Below, one piece after another: positions 15,504 through 27,000 of a stretch of DNA of 64,000 nt. The notes under the pieces are model-generated. The model did not search any database. It had not been told where the DNA came from and saw nothing but the letters and a program-made list of their open reading frames with translations. A program made the position numbers and the translations under genes. Source of the stretch: Pelotomaculum terephthalicicum JT (GTDB lineage Bacteria; Bacillota; Desulfotomaculia; Desulfotomaculales; Pelotomaculaceae); the NCBI RefSeq assembly GCF_022410535.1, contig NZ_JAKNBL010000005.1, positions 1-64,000 of the forward strand, written 5' to 3'. The first letter of the stretch is position 1; every line of letters begins with the position of its first letter.

Positions 15504-18500
15504 TTACCGTACGGTTGCCTCGCCGTATACCCCGGAGCCGTCGTTGGCCGTCGCTCTTACAGTCACCGTACCTTCTCCGGTGCCCGTCAGCAATCCTGTG
15601 GAAGCGTTAATGCTGGCTGTACCCGTTCCGGAATACACGCTCCAGGTCACGGTTTTATCCGTGGCGTCGGAGGGCAATACCTCCGCTGTCATTTGCAGGG
15701 TACCGCCGTTCACCACTGTTGTCGCGTCGCCTGCCCCTTTTACGGTGATGGAAGCTACAAGGGTTGGCGGCGCTGCTGTTACGGAAATCGGCACGGTTAC
15801 ATTTACGGTATCCGTTCCATCACTGACCGTGACGACAACCGACGTATCGCCCGCCGACACGCCGGTGAGCGTTACGGTTCCACCGGCAAGGCTTGCCGTC
15901 GCCGTTCCGGAATCCGGGGCTGTTACAATGGCCGTGATGGTCAGCGGGTCATTTTCCACATCCTCCGCGATATCTGAAGCGGTGAACGTGGTTGAACTGC
16001 CTGTAATTACGCTCTGGGTCGGTAACGGACTTTTTGCCGCGGGCGGGTTGTTTGCCGATGGTTCCGCTTCGGTAGCCGGGAATACGGCGGTTACTACTCC
16101 GGTATCAGCGGGATTGCTTACTGTGGTTGCGCCGGCTACGGTAAAGAAGTTTTCAGCTACACCTGTTAGAGTGTATCCTGTCTTTGGCGTCAAGGTTATG
16201 GTAGCCGTATAGACCGTACCGGCGCCAAACGGATTGTCAGCCGGTGACCAGGTTACGGTTCCCATATATTGTGCCGTTTCGGTTATCGCGGTTACGGGTG
16301 TTGATCCCCTTACCGGGACGGGTACACCCGGAATAGCAGCAATGTTGATTACAGTTGCGGGATTTACGGTAATGCTTGCTGTTTCAACAGCTTCACTGAA
16401 AAGCGTTGAACCGCCGTTGACAGTGGTATTGGCTGTCTGGCCGGAAGAACTGACCCAGGCAGCCTCGCCGTAAATTGTGCCGTCGTGGTTCCCCGGCCCG
16501 CTGTCTGTGGCAACCGTCCCTGTTCCTTCATTAAACTTCCAGTTTCCAATAAGTCCGCTCTCACTGCCCGTTAAAGAGCCGTTTGCCATGTTATCCGCAA
16601 TTTCAGCCGCATTGAGTTCCAGGCTCCACAAGCGGAAATCGCTGAAGATACCCTTGCTGAAGCGCTGCATTGTCCCGCTGTTGTTCCATGCGCCTATACT
16701 GAAGCTGCTCACATTAATGCCAGGGATAGCCGACAAGTTCCTATTCTTCGTCTCTTTGTACACGCCATTCACATACAGCTTGAAATTTCCTGTTGCTTTG
16801 CTGATTGAAACAGCGATGTGGGTCCACTTTCCGATTATCCCGTTGAAGTCATAATCAAACCGGACAAATGGCGTCGGTGAATTGGAGAGTGCAATTTCCA
16901 ACTGTGTCGGATTTCCCTTGATGAACTGGGTGTGCAGCAAGCCCGGTATTTCCCAGTTGTTGCCGTTTATTATGACATTAAAGCCGTCAGAAAAGCTATC
17001 TAAGCGTATCCAGCTTTCTAATGTGATGCTGGAATAAGAAGTACCCAAACCCGAAACAGCCACATAGTCGTTTATACCGTCCAATTGCAAGCCCGCTCCG
17101 TTATTCTGCCATGCTCTGTATGTAAAAGTGGATGTGCCGTTCCAGCCGGCATTGGGGACAAAATGAAGGCGGGCATTTTCGTCCAGAAGCAGGGAATTGG
17201 CGCTCAGATCAACGTTTGAACCTGCAACACCGCTAATATCCAGCCAGGTGACACCCCCGTCAATGGAGTACTGCCATTTCCCATTGGTATTATCCACTGA
17301 AGTAACGGCAATATTTTTAGCTGTTGATCCGTCAGCGTAGGTTATCGAGCCGGTTGGCACAATTTCTGCGACGGTGTTGCCGATTGAGGTGTAATCACCT
17401 TCATTGATTCCTGTAAGTGTTGGGTAAAATCCCTCAACAGTTAAAATGGGCGCTTTGTTTTCCCAGATGGCGTACAGGGTTAAGTTCCCCGCAGGCATGG
17501 TCACGGTTGCTCCAGGCTGATAACTTTTGCCTGTTCCATTTGCAGCCGTGTTCCACTCCTTGAATTGCTTGCCGCCTGGTGCGGCAAAGGTGTTGTCCGC
17601 CGCAACAAATGTCTCGCCTTCGGCTTTATCGCTCTCTGTCGGCGCTGTTCCCGTTCCGCCGTTACCGTCGTAGGTCACGGTATAAACTCCAATTATATTA
17701 ACGGCAAAATTGCCCCCTATGCTTCCCCCGGCGCTCCCGTCGGAGACGGTGAAGCTGAAGCTGTCCGCGCCGGTTGCATTGGTGTTCGGTGTATAGGTAA
17801 TCAGGTTGTTGTCGATATCTGCCTGGGTGAATGTTCCTCCCGCGGCGACCGTGATTCCGTTTTTCCGGAGCATTCCCTTGGCAGGCGCCGTTCCCACGGC
17901 AAAGGTTAAGGAAGCCGCCCCCTGTTCGGGGTCGGCGGCCCTGAGCATGGTATTGGTGATCGTCACAGCCGGGCTGTTCTTATTGACGGTTAGTCCGGTA
18001 TTGACCGCCAGCGACGGCGGGTTGCCGGTGGTAAAGCTATAGGAGTCGCCGTAAGCGGTCCCGAAAGCATTGGTGACATACGCCTTATAATAGTAAGTGG
18101 TATTCGCTTGCAGTCCGCTGAGCGTCGCTGTAAACGGGCCGGTGGCTCCGGTGGTTCCCGCCGCTGCGGCTGTGCCGGAGGCCAGCGTAAGATTGGCTGG
18201 GTTGGTGGAGTAGACGATTCCCCGCTCCACGGTAGCGTCGTTTCCCAGGGAGGTGACGTTTCCGCCGGCGACGGCAGCGGTTGCCCCGACCGAGGCCGGA
18301 GCGGCATTGGTGGTTACAGCCGGATCGGTCGTCCCGTAAATCTTCAGTTCGGTGATGGCGGCCCATTTATTGTTCAGTCCGTTTCCGGTGACCACCCGAA
18401 CCCGGACATAGCGCGTGGTATAAGGGATGGAGACATCAAAAAAGCTTGTTCCATCCGAGCTTGCCTGCACCCGGTACTGTTGAATATTATAGGCAGCGCT

Positions 18501-18827
18501 CCACCCGGCGGATGACATGCCTATTACTTCGATATTGTCGATCCGGTAATTGCCACCCAGATCCACCTGCAGCCACTGGTTGGTTACACCGGAAGCTTTG
18601 GCGCAGACCCAGCGGCTGGCCGGAGCGGTGCTGCCGTCCACCGCCCGTTCCGGCCCGTACGGCGCCATATAGCTGCTGGCCGATACGCTGGCAGGCGATA
18701 TTGGTATTAAATTGCCGGCGGCATGGGACGTCTGTGTGGTCCCCAGCAGCAGTGCCAAAACAAAAACTACCATGACCGTGAGGCGGCTGGTAATCCCGGC
18801 TATTCCAAGTTTTCGAGCTTTGTTCAT
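15504..18827 (-). CDS. Secreted multidomain adhesin, N-terminal part (frameshifted)
   Basis: A signal peptide (MNKARKLGI...TSHAA) is followed by an F5/8 type C (discoidin) domain at about residues 40-165. Then come an Fn3-like block, a cadherin-like block, an InlB-type B-repeat ([15 protein letters not shown]...LYAIW), a LamG-like domain ([12 protein letters not shown] ... [11 protein letters not shown]), further Ig-like blocks and a Big_2 domain. It stops at 15504, one codon after EATVR, exactly where the adjoining frame continues the Big_2 strand as TVTAASLPV. The ATG at 18827 has AAGGAGG seven bases upstream. It is probably a sugar- or polymer-binding surface protein. Confidence 0.85.
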   Translation of the reverse strand: MNKARKLGIAGITSRLTVMVVFVLALLLGTTQTSHAAGNLIPISPASVSASSYMAPYGPERAVDGSTAPASRWVCAKASGVTNQWLQVDLGGNYRIDNIEVIGMSSAGWSAAYNIQQYRVQASSDGTSFFDVSIPYTTRYVRVRVVTGNGLNNKWAAITELKIYGTTDPAVTTNAAPASVGATAAVAGGNVTSLGNDATVERGIVYSTNPANLTLASGTAAAAGTTGATGPFTATLSGLQANTTYYYKAYVTNAFGTAYGDSYSFTTGNPPSLAVNTGLTVNKNSPAVTITNTMLRAADPEQGAASLTFAVGTAPAKGMLRKNGITVAAGGTFTQADIDNNLITYTPNTNATGADSFSFTVSDGSAGGSIGGNFAVNIIGVYTVTYDGNGGTGTAPTESDKAEGETFVAADNTFAAPGGKQFKEWNTAANGTGKSYQPGATVTMPAGNLTLYAIWENKAPILTVEGFYPTLTGINEGDYTSIGNTVAEIVPTGSITYADGSTAKNIAVTSVDNTNGKWQYSIDGGVTWLDISGVAGSNVDLSANSLLLDENARLHFVPNAGWNGTSTFTYRAWQNNGAGLQLDGINDYVAVSGLGTSYSSITLESWIRLDSFSDGFNVIINGNNWEIPGLLHTQFIKGNPTQLEIALSNSPTPFVRFDYDFNGIIGKWTHIAVSISKATGNFKLYVNGVYKETKNRNLSAIPGINVSSFSIGAWNNSGTMQRFSKGIFSDFRLWSLELNAAEIADNMANGSLTGSESGLIGNWKFNEGTGTVATDSGPGNHDGTIYGEAAWVSSSGQTANTTVNGGSTLFSEAVETASITVNPATVINIAAIPGVPVPVRGSTPVTAITETAQYMGTVTWSPADNPFGAGTVYTATITLTPKTGYTLTGVAENFFTVAGATTVSNPADTGVVTAVFPATEAEPSANNPPAAKSPLPTQSVITGSSTTFTASDIAEDVENDPLTITAIVTAPDSGTATASLAGGTVTLTGVSAGDTSVVVTVSDGTDTVNVTVPISVTAAPPTLVASITVKGAGDATTVVNGGTLQMTAEVLPSDATDKTVTWSVYSGTGTASINASTGLLTGTGEGTVTVRATANDGSGVYGEATVR

Positions 18828-18862
18828 GACATAACCTCCTTTCAAGCCTTACATTCTTCCAA

Positions 18863-19783
18863 TCAAGGGCTTGGAAGGATTGCATACTGCTCATCCGCCA
18901 CGATGCAATACGTTCCCAGGTTCGTCACGCCCCAGGGGTTAGATGGATTGGCACCGCCGTCCAGATTCGGCAGATTGAAGGTACTGCCGCCGCCGCCGTA
19001 CAAAGTGCCCAGTAGGGAGGACAACCTCGAGTAAGCAGAGGCGGAGAGGGATTGCCCGTCACAGCGCAGCCAGCCCGCCGGCGGTGTACTTGCAGAGGCG
19101 TCGGCTCGGATAGCAAAGAGTCGGATTTCGCCGGTGTACACAGTAGGGAGGGCATACGTCTCCTTAGTAGCAGAAAAAGGAAAATATCCATCCGTACAAA
19201 TGCAGTAGCGGCTGCCGGGAACGGGCTCCAGGCCGCGCAAATCGGGCAGGGCGAAGTTGGTAGTGTCGCCGCCGTAAGCCGTGCTTAATAAAGTATATAA
19301 AGCGGTGTTTCCGGACACCGGCATCACATCCCCGTTGCACTGGCGCCAGCCCTTGGGAATGGGTGTCGCCGGCGAATACATAAAGAGGCGGATCTCGCCA
19401 AGGTAAGGATTGATCGTATCAAATGTGTCGGTGCCGGAATCCGGATAGACACCGTAGGCCGCTATAAAGTAACGGCCTTTGCCGGCTCCCCAGGGGTTGG
19501 CGCTTCCTGCGCCGTTGAGATTGGGGACGGCGAAGGTATTCATCCCGTCGCCTCCATAAGTTATCCCAAGCATGTTATACAAAGCATCATACTGGGCAAT
19601 CTGTAAAGCCTGGCCGTCGGCGGGCACCCAGACGCCGTCGTTGGGCACGAAATCAAAGGCAAACAAGCGGATCTCCCCGAGAAACGGGGTTGATCCGGCG
19701 TCGGCCCGGGCCGAAAATGGGCATAACATGACCGGAGCAAGCAGGAAGATGGTGATAAGGATTTTGAAAATTCGTTTACACAT
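18863..19783 (-). CDS. Secreted tail-collar (microcystin-dependent-protein-like) repeat protein
   Basis: A signal peptide (MCKRIFKILITIFLL...ARADA) precedes three repeats, each starting GEIRLFA/GEIRLFM and containing a W-x2-C/A-DG/NG segment, a YGG motif and F-x-LP-DL/NL. This is the phage Tail_Collar / microcystin-dependent protein domain, normally at the tip of phage tail fibres. Here it is exported by itself in triplicate. The ATG at 19783 has GGAGG eight bases upstream. It lies between an unknown gene and the SLH adhesin in one transcription direction, suggesting a joint surface assembly. Confidence 0.85.
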   Translation of the reverse strand: MCKRIFKILITIFLLAPVMLCPFSARADAGSTPFLGEIRLFAFDFVPNDGVWVPADGQALQIAQYDALYNMLGITYGGDGMNTFAVPNLNGAGSANPWGAGKGRYFIAAYGVYPDSGTDTFDTINPYLGEIRLFMYSPATPIPKGWRQCNGDVMPVSGNTALYTLLSTAYGGDTTNFALPDLRGLEPVPGSRYCICTDGYFPFSATKETYALPTVYTGEIRLFAIRADASASTPPAGWLRCDGQSLSASAYSRLSSLLGTLYGGGGSTFNLPNLDGGANPSNPWGVTNLGTYCIVADEQYAILPSP

Positions 19784-19803
19784 GCTTAACACCTCCGGAG
19801 ATA

Positions 19804-20892
19804 TCAGGGCTTCTTCTTGTTCTTGTACTGAGCAACCAAATTCCTGCATTCTCTCAGGTAGTCCTCCCATAAGCCGTATAACAGCCTAACGGCCTCATCT
19901 TCGGCATCCGGGCAGACCCCCAGCGCTTTCAACTGCTTGTCGGTGAGCGTCATCTGATCGGAATAGGCGTTAAATATCCGGTCCCATACAACGCCCGGCC
20001 CCGGGTTATTTAGTTTTCCGTAAGTTCCCCAGAGCCCTTTTGTATCGTTATATAAGGCCATGTCGGCCAGGTCTCCCGCGTCCAGATTTGTGACGGCGGC
20101 GCAGATGCGGTTGGCCATCTGGTGGCAGACGCCGGAATGGAGGTAAATGATGCCGCAGCAATCGCCGAGACGAAGTTTGCCGCTCGGTGTTAACGTTGAT
20201 ACATCCGGCTTTCTTCCATAGTCCGTCCTGCTTTCATCGATTTCGAAGCTGCAAATCGCCCGGGCCAGCAGGAGCTGGTCTTCGGTGGCCGTGAAGGACA
20301 GCGAAGGATAAACCCAATCATTTGAAGGATCATCGGGATAAGTGCCACCATAGCAGTCAAAATTCACAGTACGGCTCCCGTCAAAGCTCACAGCCTTCAC
20401 GTAGGCATGGGCCGCCCACTGCCACTTGTCAAGTACCGGTGCGTATTTGCAGCCATAGTGCCCAAAGTTGAAAATATAGTCAGGCGGGTTATCAGTCCAT
20501 TGGGATTGGATGATCAAGGTAAAGGAGTCATTGTCCTTTGCTGTGTCAAAGTATCCCGGGAGGGAATTGGGAGCAACCCAATCTTTATTATGGCTGTTGT
20601 TGGCGCGCAGGCCGGTGCTGACCCGGTCGCCGTTGTGGGACCATGGATCCGCAAATGCAAAAAACTCAATGGTAGCCTTATTGACAACGTCCTGGACATA
20701 CCACCACCCCCAGTTGCCGGACCGGAGCCCCGCTTTAGGCAAATCAATCGTTCCAATTTCCACTATCCTTTTCCCTTTTTCTCCTCCAGGAATAAGGGCG
20801 CCTGAATTGCAGCTGATGCTATCTCCCCAACTGCCGATGCATTGAAAGTCATGGTTCGAGTTATTTATAACCCTTATGGTCATAGCACACAT
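19804..20892 (-). CDS. Unknown 362-aa protein with GVCHQMANRI motif
   Basis: There is no signal peptide. The N-terminal ~130 residues are beta-rich (TIRVINNSNHDFQCIGSW), resembling aegerolysin-type or other beta-sandwich folds only loosely. The C-terminal half contains DCCGIIYLHSGVCHQMANRI, whose Cys-His and neighbouring His suggest a papain-like thiol active site, but I cannot confirm this. A helical Lys-rich tail ends the protein. AGGAGG precedes the ATG. It is the first gene of the trio leading to the tail-collar protein and the adhesin. Function unknown. Confidence 0.7.
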   Translation of the reverse strand: MCAMTIRVINNSNHDFQCIGSWGDSISCNSGALIPGGEKGKRIVEIGTIDLPKAGLRSGNWGWWYVQDVVNKATIEFFAFADPWSHNGDRVSTGLRANNSHNKDWVAPNSLPGYFDTAKDNDSFTLIIQSQWTDNPPDYIFNFGHYGCKYAPVLDKWQWAAHAYVKAVSFDGSRTVNFDCYGGTYPDDPSNDWVYPSLSFTATEDQLLLARAICSFEIDESRTDYGRKPDVSTLTPSGKLRLGDCCGIIYLHSGVCHQMANRICAAVTNLDAGDLADMALYNDTKGLWGTYGKLNNPGPGVVWDRIFNAYSDQMTLTDKQLKALGVCPDAEDEAVRLLYGLWEDYLRECRNLVAQYKNKKKP

Positions 20893-20940
20893 TTTAATGC
20901 CTCCTCATAATAAAGTTTGCTAATACGTATTTGCCACGGC

Positions 20941-20995
20941 CCCGGTATATGAGTACCGGGATTGTAAGCCGCAAGGCTTTAAACCCTTGCGGCTT
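20941..20995 (-). terminator. Two adjacent hairpins after the giant SLH gene
   Basis: CCCGGTA (20941-20947) pairs with TACCGGG (20954-20960). The 11-bp stem AAGCCGCAAGG (20966-20976) pairs with CCTTGCGGCTT (20985-20995), just after the SLH gene's stop on the minus strand. No T run follows, so this may be a 3'-end stabiliser or a weak terminator. Confidence 0.5.
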
Positions 20996-21005
20996 GCGAC
21001 CTGGT

Positions 21006-24000
21006 CTATTTTGTCAGCAAACTGTACAGCACCTGGGCCATCTGCGCCCTGGTGGTGGTATCCTTCGGTGAGAGCCTGTTTCCGCTGCCGCCGATGGTTC
21101 CGGCATCCACAAGCAGCTTCATGGCGTCCTTCGCCCAGGGGGCTATGTCGCCAACGTCGCTGAAGCTTGAGAGCGTACTGCCGGAACTGCCCTGGGGCAG
21201 CCTGCCGATTGCTTTCAGCGCGTTGTACAGCAGGGTGAACATTTCCTGGCGGGTGATTTCCTTCTCAGGAGCGAACATGTTGCTGCCCACGCCCGCGGAT
21301 ATGCCGAGCCTCTTGGCCGCAGCAAGGTAGCCGGTATACCAGGTGCTGCCCGCGTCCGCGAAGTTGTCCTTCGGATTAGCGTCGGGGGCTATGCCGTATG
21401 CCTTCATCAGCATGACGATGAATTGGCCCCTGGTTAGCTTCGCTTCCGGGCTGAAATTGCCGTCCCCCGTGCCGGTGGTGATCTCCCTGGCGGCTATGAA
21501 GGAAACCGCCTTGGCATACCACGCATCCTTCACCACATCCTTGAAGCTCACTTGCTTGAAGCTTACGGCGTAATAGCTGAAATGGGTGGTGGTGAAGGTT
21601 ACGGTTCCGGTTGCGGGGTTATACCTGCCGTTAGGTACGGAAACCACGTTGCCGCTGCCGTCGATGTACCAGACCACAATGCTTTCGGGGTTCGCCAGCT
21701 CCGCCGCTGTTGGTGTGTAAGGTATCGATACTGTCACCGGCGCAGACGGGTTGTTCCATGTCTTTTGCTCGCCGTCAACTGTAAGACCCAGCTGTATCAC
21801 CGGTTTATCGCCTATGGCATTTCTAACCTCCTCCGAAAGTGCCGATTTATCAACATTTTTAATTGTCAAGCCTGCATCACCCTGATTTTCGAATCCTGTA
21901 CCAGCGAGCATGTTGCCCGGGAGTGTGACTTTACCTGCATCAGTTATTATTTCAATGTTAATGTCAGGCTGCGGATTGGAAAGCGCTGCTGTCGGAAGCT
22001 CCACATTATAGCTTCTCGTAGCCGACTTGGGCAGTTCAACCTCCAATGTCTTTTTCCCGTCATCACCCGTCAGTGCGCCTTCGAGTGCTTTATTCAGAGT
22101 ATTGGCATCAAGCTCTGTTTTTACGGTACCTGTAGCTGCATCCACAGTCATGGCGGTCTTCAATCCGCCAACAGTTGCTGCTGGAGGTTGCACAGGCTGA
22201 GGTTGAATTACCGAGGTTCCACCACTGTCTCTTGGCGCTGCCGCCCTATTTACAATGACAGTATATGTCCTGGTGGTTACACCATCCTGTGCCGTAACGA
22301 CAATTGTAATCGTATTGCTTCCAACGTTAAGTGGTATGGCTTCGGACGGCCGACCGCTTTCTATGTCCTTTCCGTTCACCTGCACCCTGGCATTGACGTC
22401 CGCCGCAACAGGGGTAACTGTGGTGCTTGATACTCCATGGGATACGTTCAGCTTATAGCTTACCGTATCCGGCGCGAAGCTCAGGCTCCCGGCACTCAAT
22501 GTCAGCCCGCTGAGGTTTGCATTGGAGGACAGCGGCTGCTCTGCCACCGTAAAGTGTATGGTGTAGGTCAGCACGGCGCCGTCCTCGGCAGTGACTTCCA
22601 CTTTGGCTGTTCCGGGCAGGGACGCGGCCTGAGTGATACGTACGGTTGCCTTGGAGTCATTCGGCGTTGCGCTGACGGCAGCTGCCGGGCTGCCGGGCTG
22701 AGTGCCGTAAGGCAGCTGGGCAGTATATTCATACAGGTTGTATACAAAGCCGGTAACGGTTTCTCCGCCTACTTTCAGATCGCTTAAAGCAGCGTCACCG
22801 GATGGTACGTAGTTGCTGACAGTGTTAACTGTCATTAATGCGCTGTCTCCCACATCAAAAGAAATTTCAAAGTCTATGGAATTTCCTTCGGTCAGGTTTA
22901 GTCCGGAGAGATAGGTTTCCTTTATGGTCAAGGTGTTCCCGCTTACGTTGTAATCCGCAGGTGATGCCAAATGAACTGGACCGTAGACCACATCAGTGAC
23001 GGTACTTGCGCTGCCCCAGGATATGGTCGTGCTTACATCGCCGGGGCTATCCAGATCGAAAGTCACTGTTGTCGGGCTGACGGTTGCGCTGATGATTTGC
23101 GGTGTTGAATCGGATATATTGACGGTCAGCGTCGCCGCATCGCCCTTGTCAAACTCAACCGTCAGCACAAGGCTGCCTGCCGGCTGGGTGGCCAGATACT
23201 CCTTCTTTATGGTCAGGATATTTCCGTTTACAGCATAGTTTTCCGTTCCAATGGACGCTCCGGCCTTCTTGACATCGGTAACGGCTGCGGCGTCATTCCA
23301 GGTGATGGTGGTTTCCACATCCGCCTGGTTGGCCGGGTTCTTGTCGAAATCAGCAGATACCGGAGAAATAACGGCATTCTCTACCGTCTGGCCCTTAACG
23401 GTCACCTTGAAGGTTTTTATTGCCGCATTGCCGGAAGAGTCCTCAGCCATGCAGGTTACAGGTGTAGTCCCCACAGGGAATACCGAGCCCGGCGCCCTTG
23501 AATAGCTGGCCGCAACCGGACCGTCCACCAGGTCCGTGGCAGTAGCGGTAAAATTGACCGCCGAGCCGTCGGGTCCTGTCGCGTCCACTTCTATATCGTC
23601 CATGGAAGCAAATGTTGGAGGAGTCGTATCCTGTACTTTGACCTTAAAGCTGGCCGTGGCGCTGTTGCCCGCTTGATCCACGGCGGTAACAATCACGGTA
23701 GTTTCACCCAACGGGAATATCGAGCCCGGTGCTTTGCTGTAGGTCACAGGCACTTCGCCGTCCACGGCGTCAATGGCCCTGGCCGCAAAGTTCACCACCG
23801 CCCCGGCGGAGGAAGTCGCCTCGGCCGTGATGTTCCCCGGCGTCCCGATGGACGGCGGCGTGGTGTCAGGCGGCGCCGCTCGGTTTATGGTTACGGTGTA
23901 GATTTTGGTGGTTTTGCCGTCCGGCGCGGTGACTGCAACCTCAACTTTGTTTGCTCCCACACTGAGGGGCGCTTCTATCCAGCCGCAGTAATCCACTGTG

Positions 24001-27000
24001 TATGAAGTGACATTCCCGTTTGCATCCGTGTCGATGCTGTACGGGTATTCTGCCGTAGCCCCGTTGAAGGTCAGAGACGCTCCGGGGTACATGGGTTTGG
24101 CGCGGAGGTGGATTTTGTCCGCCTCGCTCCTCACGTTGACGGTGTAGGCGTATTTTGCAAAATCGTAAGTCGGATTCAACCCTTCTATGCTATTTTTGTC
24201 TATGCTTACCTGCAGTCCGCTGTTATTGTGCATCCAGGCGTTCGCAGAAGGGGAGCGCAGGATGGTGATGTTGTAAGTCTTGCTCGCCTGCAGGTTCGGA
24301 GATCTGACGGTCAGCGTCAGATCGATGGGGTCAAATGTTTGTATGGCGCTCACTTCGATCAGGCACTGGTTTGACATTGGAACAGTATTGACAAAGTATT
24401 TGTTGCCTGGATTTGGATAGCTCACGTCAACTCGTGAACCGCTTGACGCGTATGGCAGCGTTATCTTGACCTGCCCCGGCAACCCCGGGTACGCGAGGGC
24501 AGTAGCGCCATCGCCCGGGGTATACGGGATCTTGAGCACATAACTTGTTATCTGCTGACTGAACGGCTGGTCGAAACTGCCGCAGTCCGCAGTGATGCCA
24601 GAAAGATCGGCAATCATTTCCGGCGGCGTCGGCCGCGTCACATTGAGCCTGTATGTCTCAGTGTCGCCGTTCGCCGCCACAACGGTTATCGGGATCTTAT
24701 TCAATCCGTAACCCAGGGCGGCTGTTCCGCGTCCTTGATACTTGGGATAGGAGTCATACCCGTTGATGAGGGCATAAGCATCCCCGTCGGCAGGCCTCGC
24801 ATATATGTTGATGTTCGATACATCGGAAGCCACGTTCAAAGAGTACTCGTTTTTGCCGGGCTCCAGCGTAATCGGCGTCTGGACGCCGCCGGAAATTTCA
24901 TAGCTGAGATCCAGCAGACCCGTTTGGCCGCTGGATCCGTTGACCATGAGCACATACGTGGTTTTACTGCCGGCGGGGTCGGTGACATAGACGGGAATGG
25001 CGTAACGGGAGCTACTACTGAACTGGCCTATTTTTGTCCAGCCTGTTGCGGAAACGCTGAACAGCGCATCCGACCACGGATCGTCGTAAGATACGTCGGC
25101 ACCCGCTGAAAGAGGCGCTGCGGTTATATAGACCCTGGCATTCTCATTTACAGTAAAACCATGACCGATGACAGCAGGATCGAATTCTATGACCGGCGCG
25201 TCTTCTCCGTCGCCTATCTTGACCGCCAGCCTCGTAAGTGGAACGCCGGCACGGATCACGTTAATGCTATACATCTTTTGCGTCACGCCGTCCTGGGCGG
25301 TGACGACAATCTCAAAGTTGTTGTCCCCCGGCTTGAGTTCCACCGTTTTGTCCACGCCGCAGTCCCCGGTACCTTCCCCGTTCAGCGTCACAACGGCGTG
25401 CGGCTCGCTGGCCCCGGCGTGGATGCTGATGCTTGCGACGTCCTCATTGACGCTTACGGTGTAGGATGTTGTATTCTTGTCAAAGGCCGGGTCCAGAGCG
25501 CCCTGGTTTACGCTCAGCTCGGCAAGGGTGGCGTCTTCGGACGGCGCCCGGTTCACTTTGACCGTGTAGGTGTTCGTGTCGGTATAGTCGCTGACCTCAA
25601 AGGCGATGATGTTTTCTCCCACATTGAGGAAGGTTTCGAATGTCTGCCCGCTGGACCAGGGCACGCCGTTCACCTTGAGGGCGGCGGCTATATCTTCCAA
25701 CACCGGAACGAACTTGACGCTGGTATAGTCAAGCGGCAGGTTCATGACATAATTGTTCTGGTCGGAACTAAACCCATCGGCAAAGGCCAGATATGTCGGT
25801 GAAGTCAGGGACTTGAGCTTGATGGAAGGGCTCTGTTCTACCTTCAGTTTGTAATCCTTCACCGTCGTCCCGTCTTCCGCCCATACAGCGATCGGTATCT
25901 CCGCGTCGAACCCGTTGAGGGTAACCGTATAGGGCTGATTTGCATCCACCGGATTGCCGTAAATCCTCACTTTGGCGCCGGGGCTCTGGGGCTGGACATG
26001 AAGAGTGATGCCGACTGTGTTATAAGGTATAAACACCTTGTAGTCGGTATCTGTATCGTTCAGCTCGGGCACTAGGGCACGCTGCTCATCGCCGATTTTT
26101 ACATCCAGCTTCTTTAAGTTCGCGTTTGATGAAAGGTGCTCGGTGTAAAGTCCTTCTATAGTGCCGTGAAATTCCTCCAGGATCAGCTTGAGCAGGCTGG
26201 TATCCAAGCTGGCCCCGCCCTGGACTCCCAGCTCCACGCCCTCGCCCAGGCTGACGCCGCCGCTGGCGCCCACCGAAATGTCGATGCCTGCTTGGGCCAG
26301 GCCCGTCACGTCGTCAAACTGCAGTTCTCCCAGAGAAGCTACGAAGAAGATCATTTCGGGGTTGGTTTCCATGTACACGGAGGCCCCGCCGTCCACCGTC
26401 ACCACCGCTTCCGCTCCCAGGTCGGCGCTGGCGCCCGCTCCAAGGTCGAGGCCGAACATGGACCCGTCGATGCTTTTGATAAACTCGAGCAGGTGCTCTG
26501 TGCTACCTCCCATGTACGACTCGATGTTCTGCAAGGGTTCCAGGCTGCCTTCCCTGGCGGCTTGAAGCATGGCCCGGTTTAGCCCCCTGAGACATTCAAT
26601 ATATGCCCCAGCCGCCTCTACGAGCGGTTTGGCCGAAAGCTCTGCAGTAAGCTGCACATAGAGGGGCGTGCAGATGTCAAAGCTCAGCACCGTTCCCTCC
26701 GCCAGGTTGTCAACCACCTCGTCCAGCTTGTCAAGCTGGTCGGGCACATCCTGGTCCACATTGCCGCTCAGCATGTTGCCCAGTAAAAGCGCCAGGCCTT
26801 CAACGGTATCGCTGATGAATTCTCCATTGGCAGCGCTCACCAGGGCTTCCCCGCCAGGAATGGAGGCCTCGGCGGCAAACAGGTTGAAGGAGCTTTCTGT
26901 GCCGCCGTCACCGCCTCCCGAGGTGCTGCCTTCTCCCGCTAAGTCAAGGGATAAGGAAATGCCGACACTGGTTTGGGCAACTGCCCCCACAGTGTCATTG

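Noticed and set aside
20941-20995. Strong intrinsic terminator after the giant SLH gene
   Set aside because: The stems are good but no T run follows on the minus strand, so it is reported only as a hairpin pair with moderate confidence.
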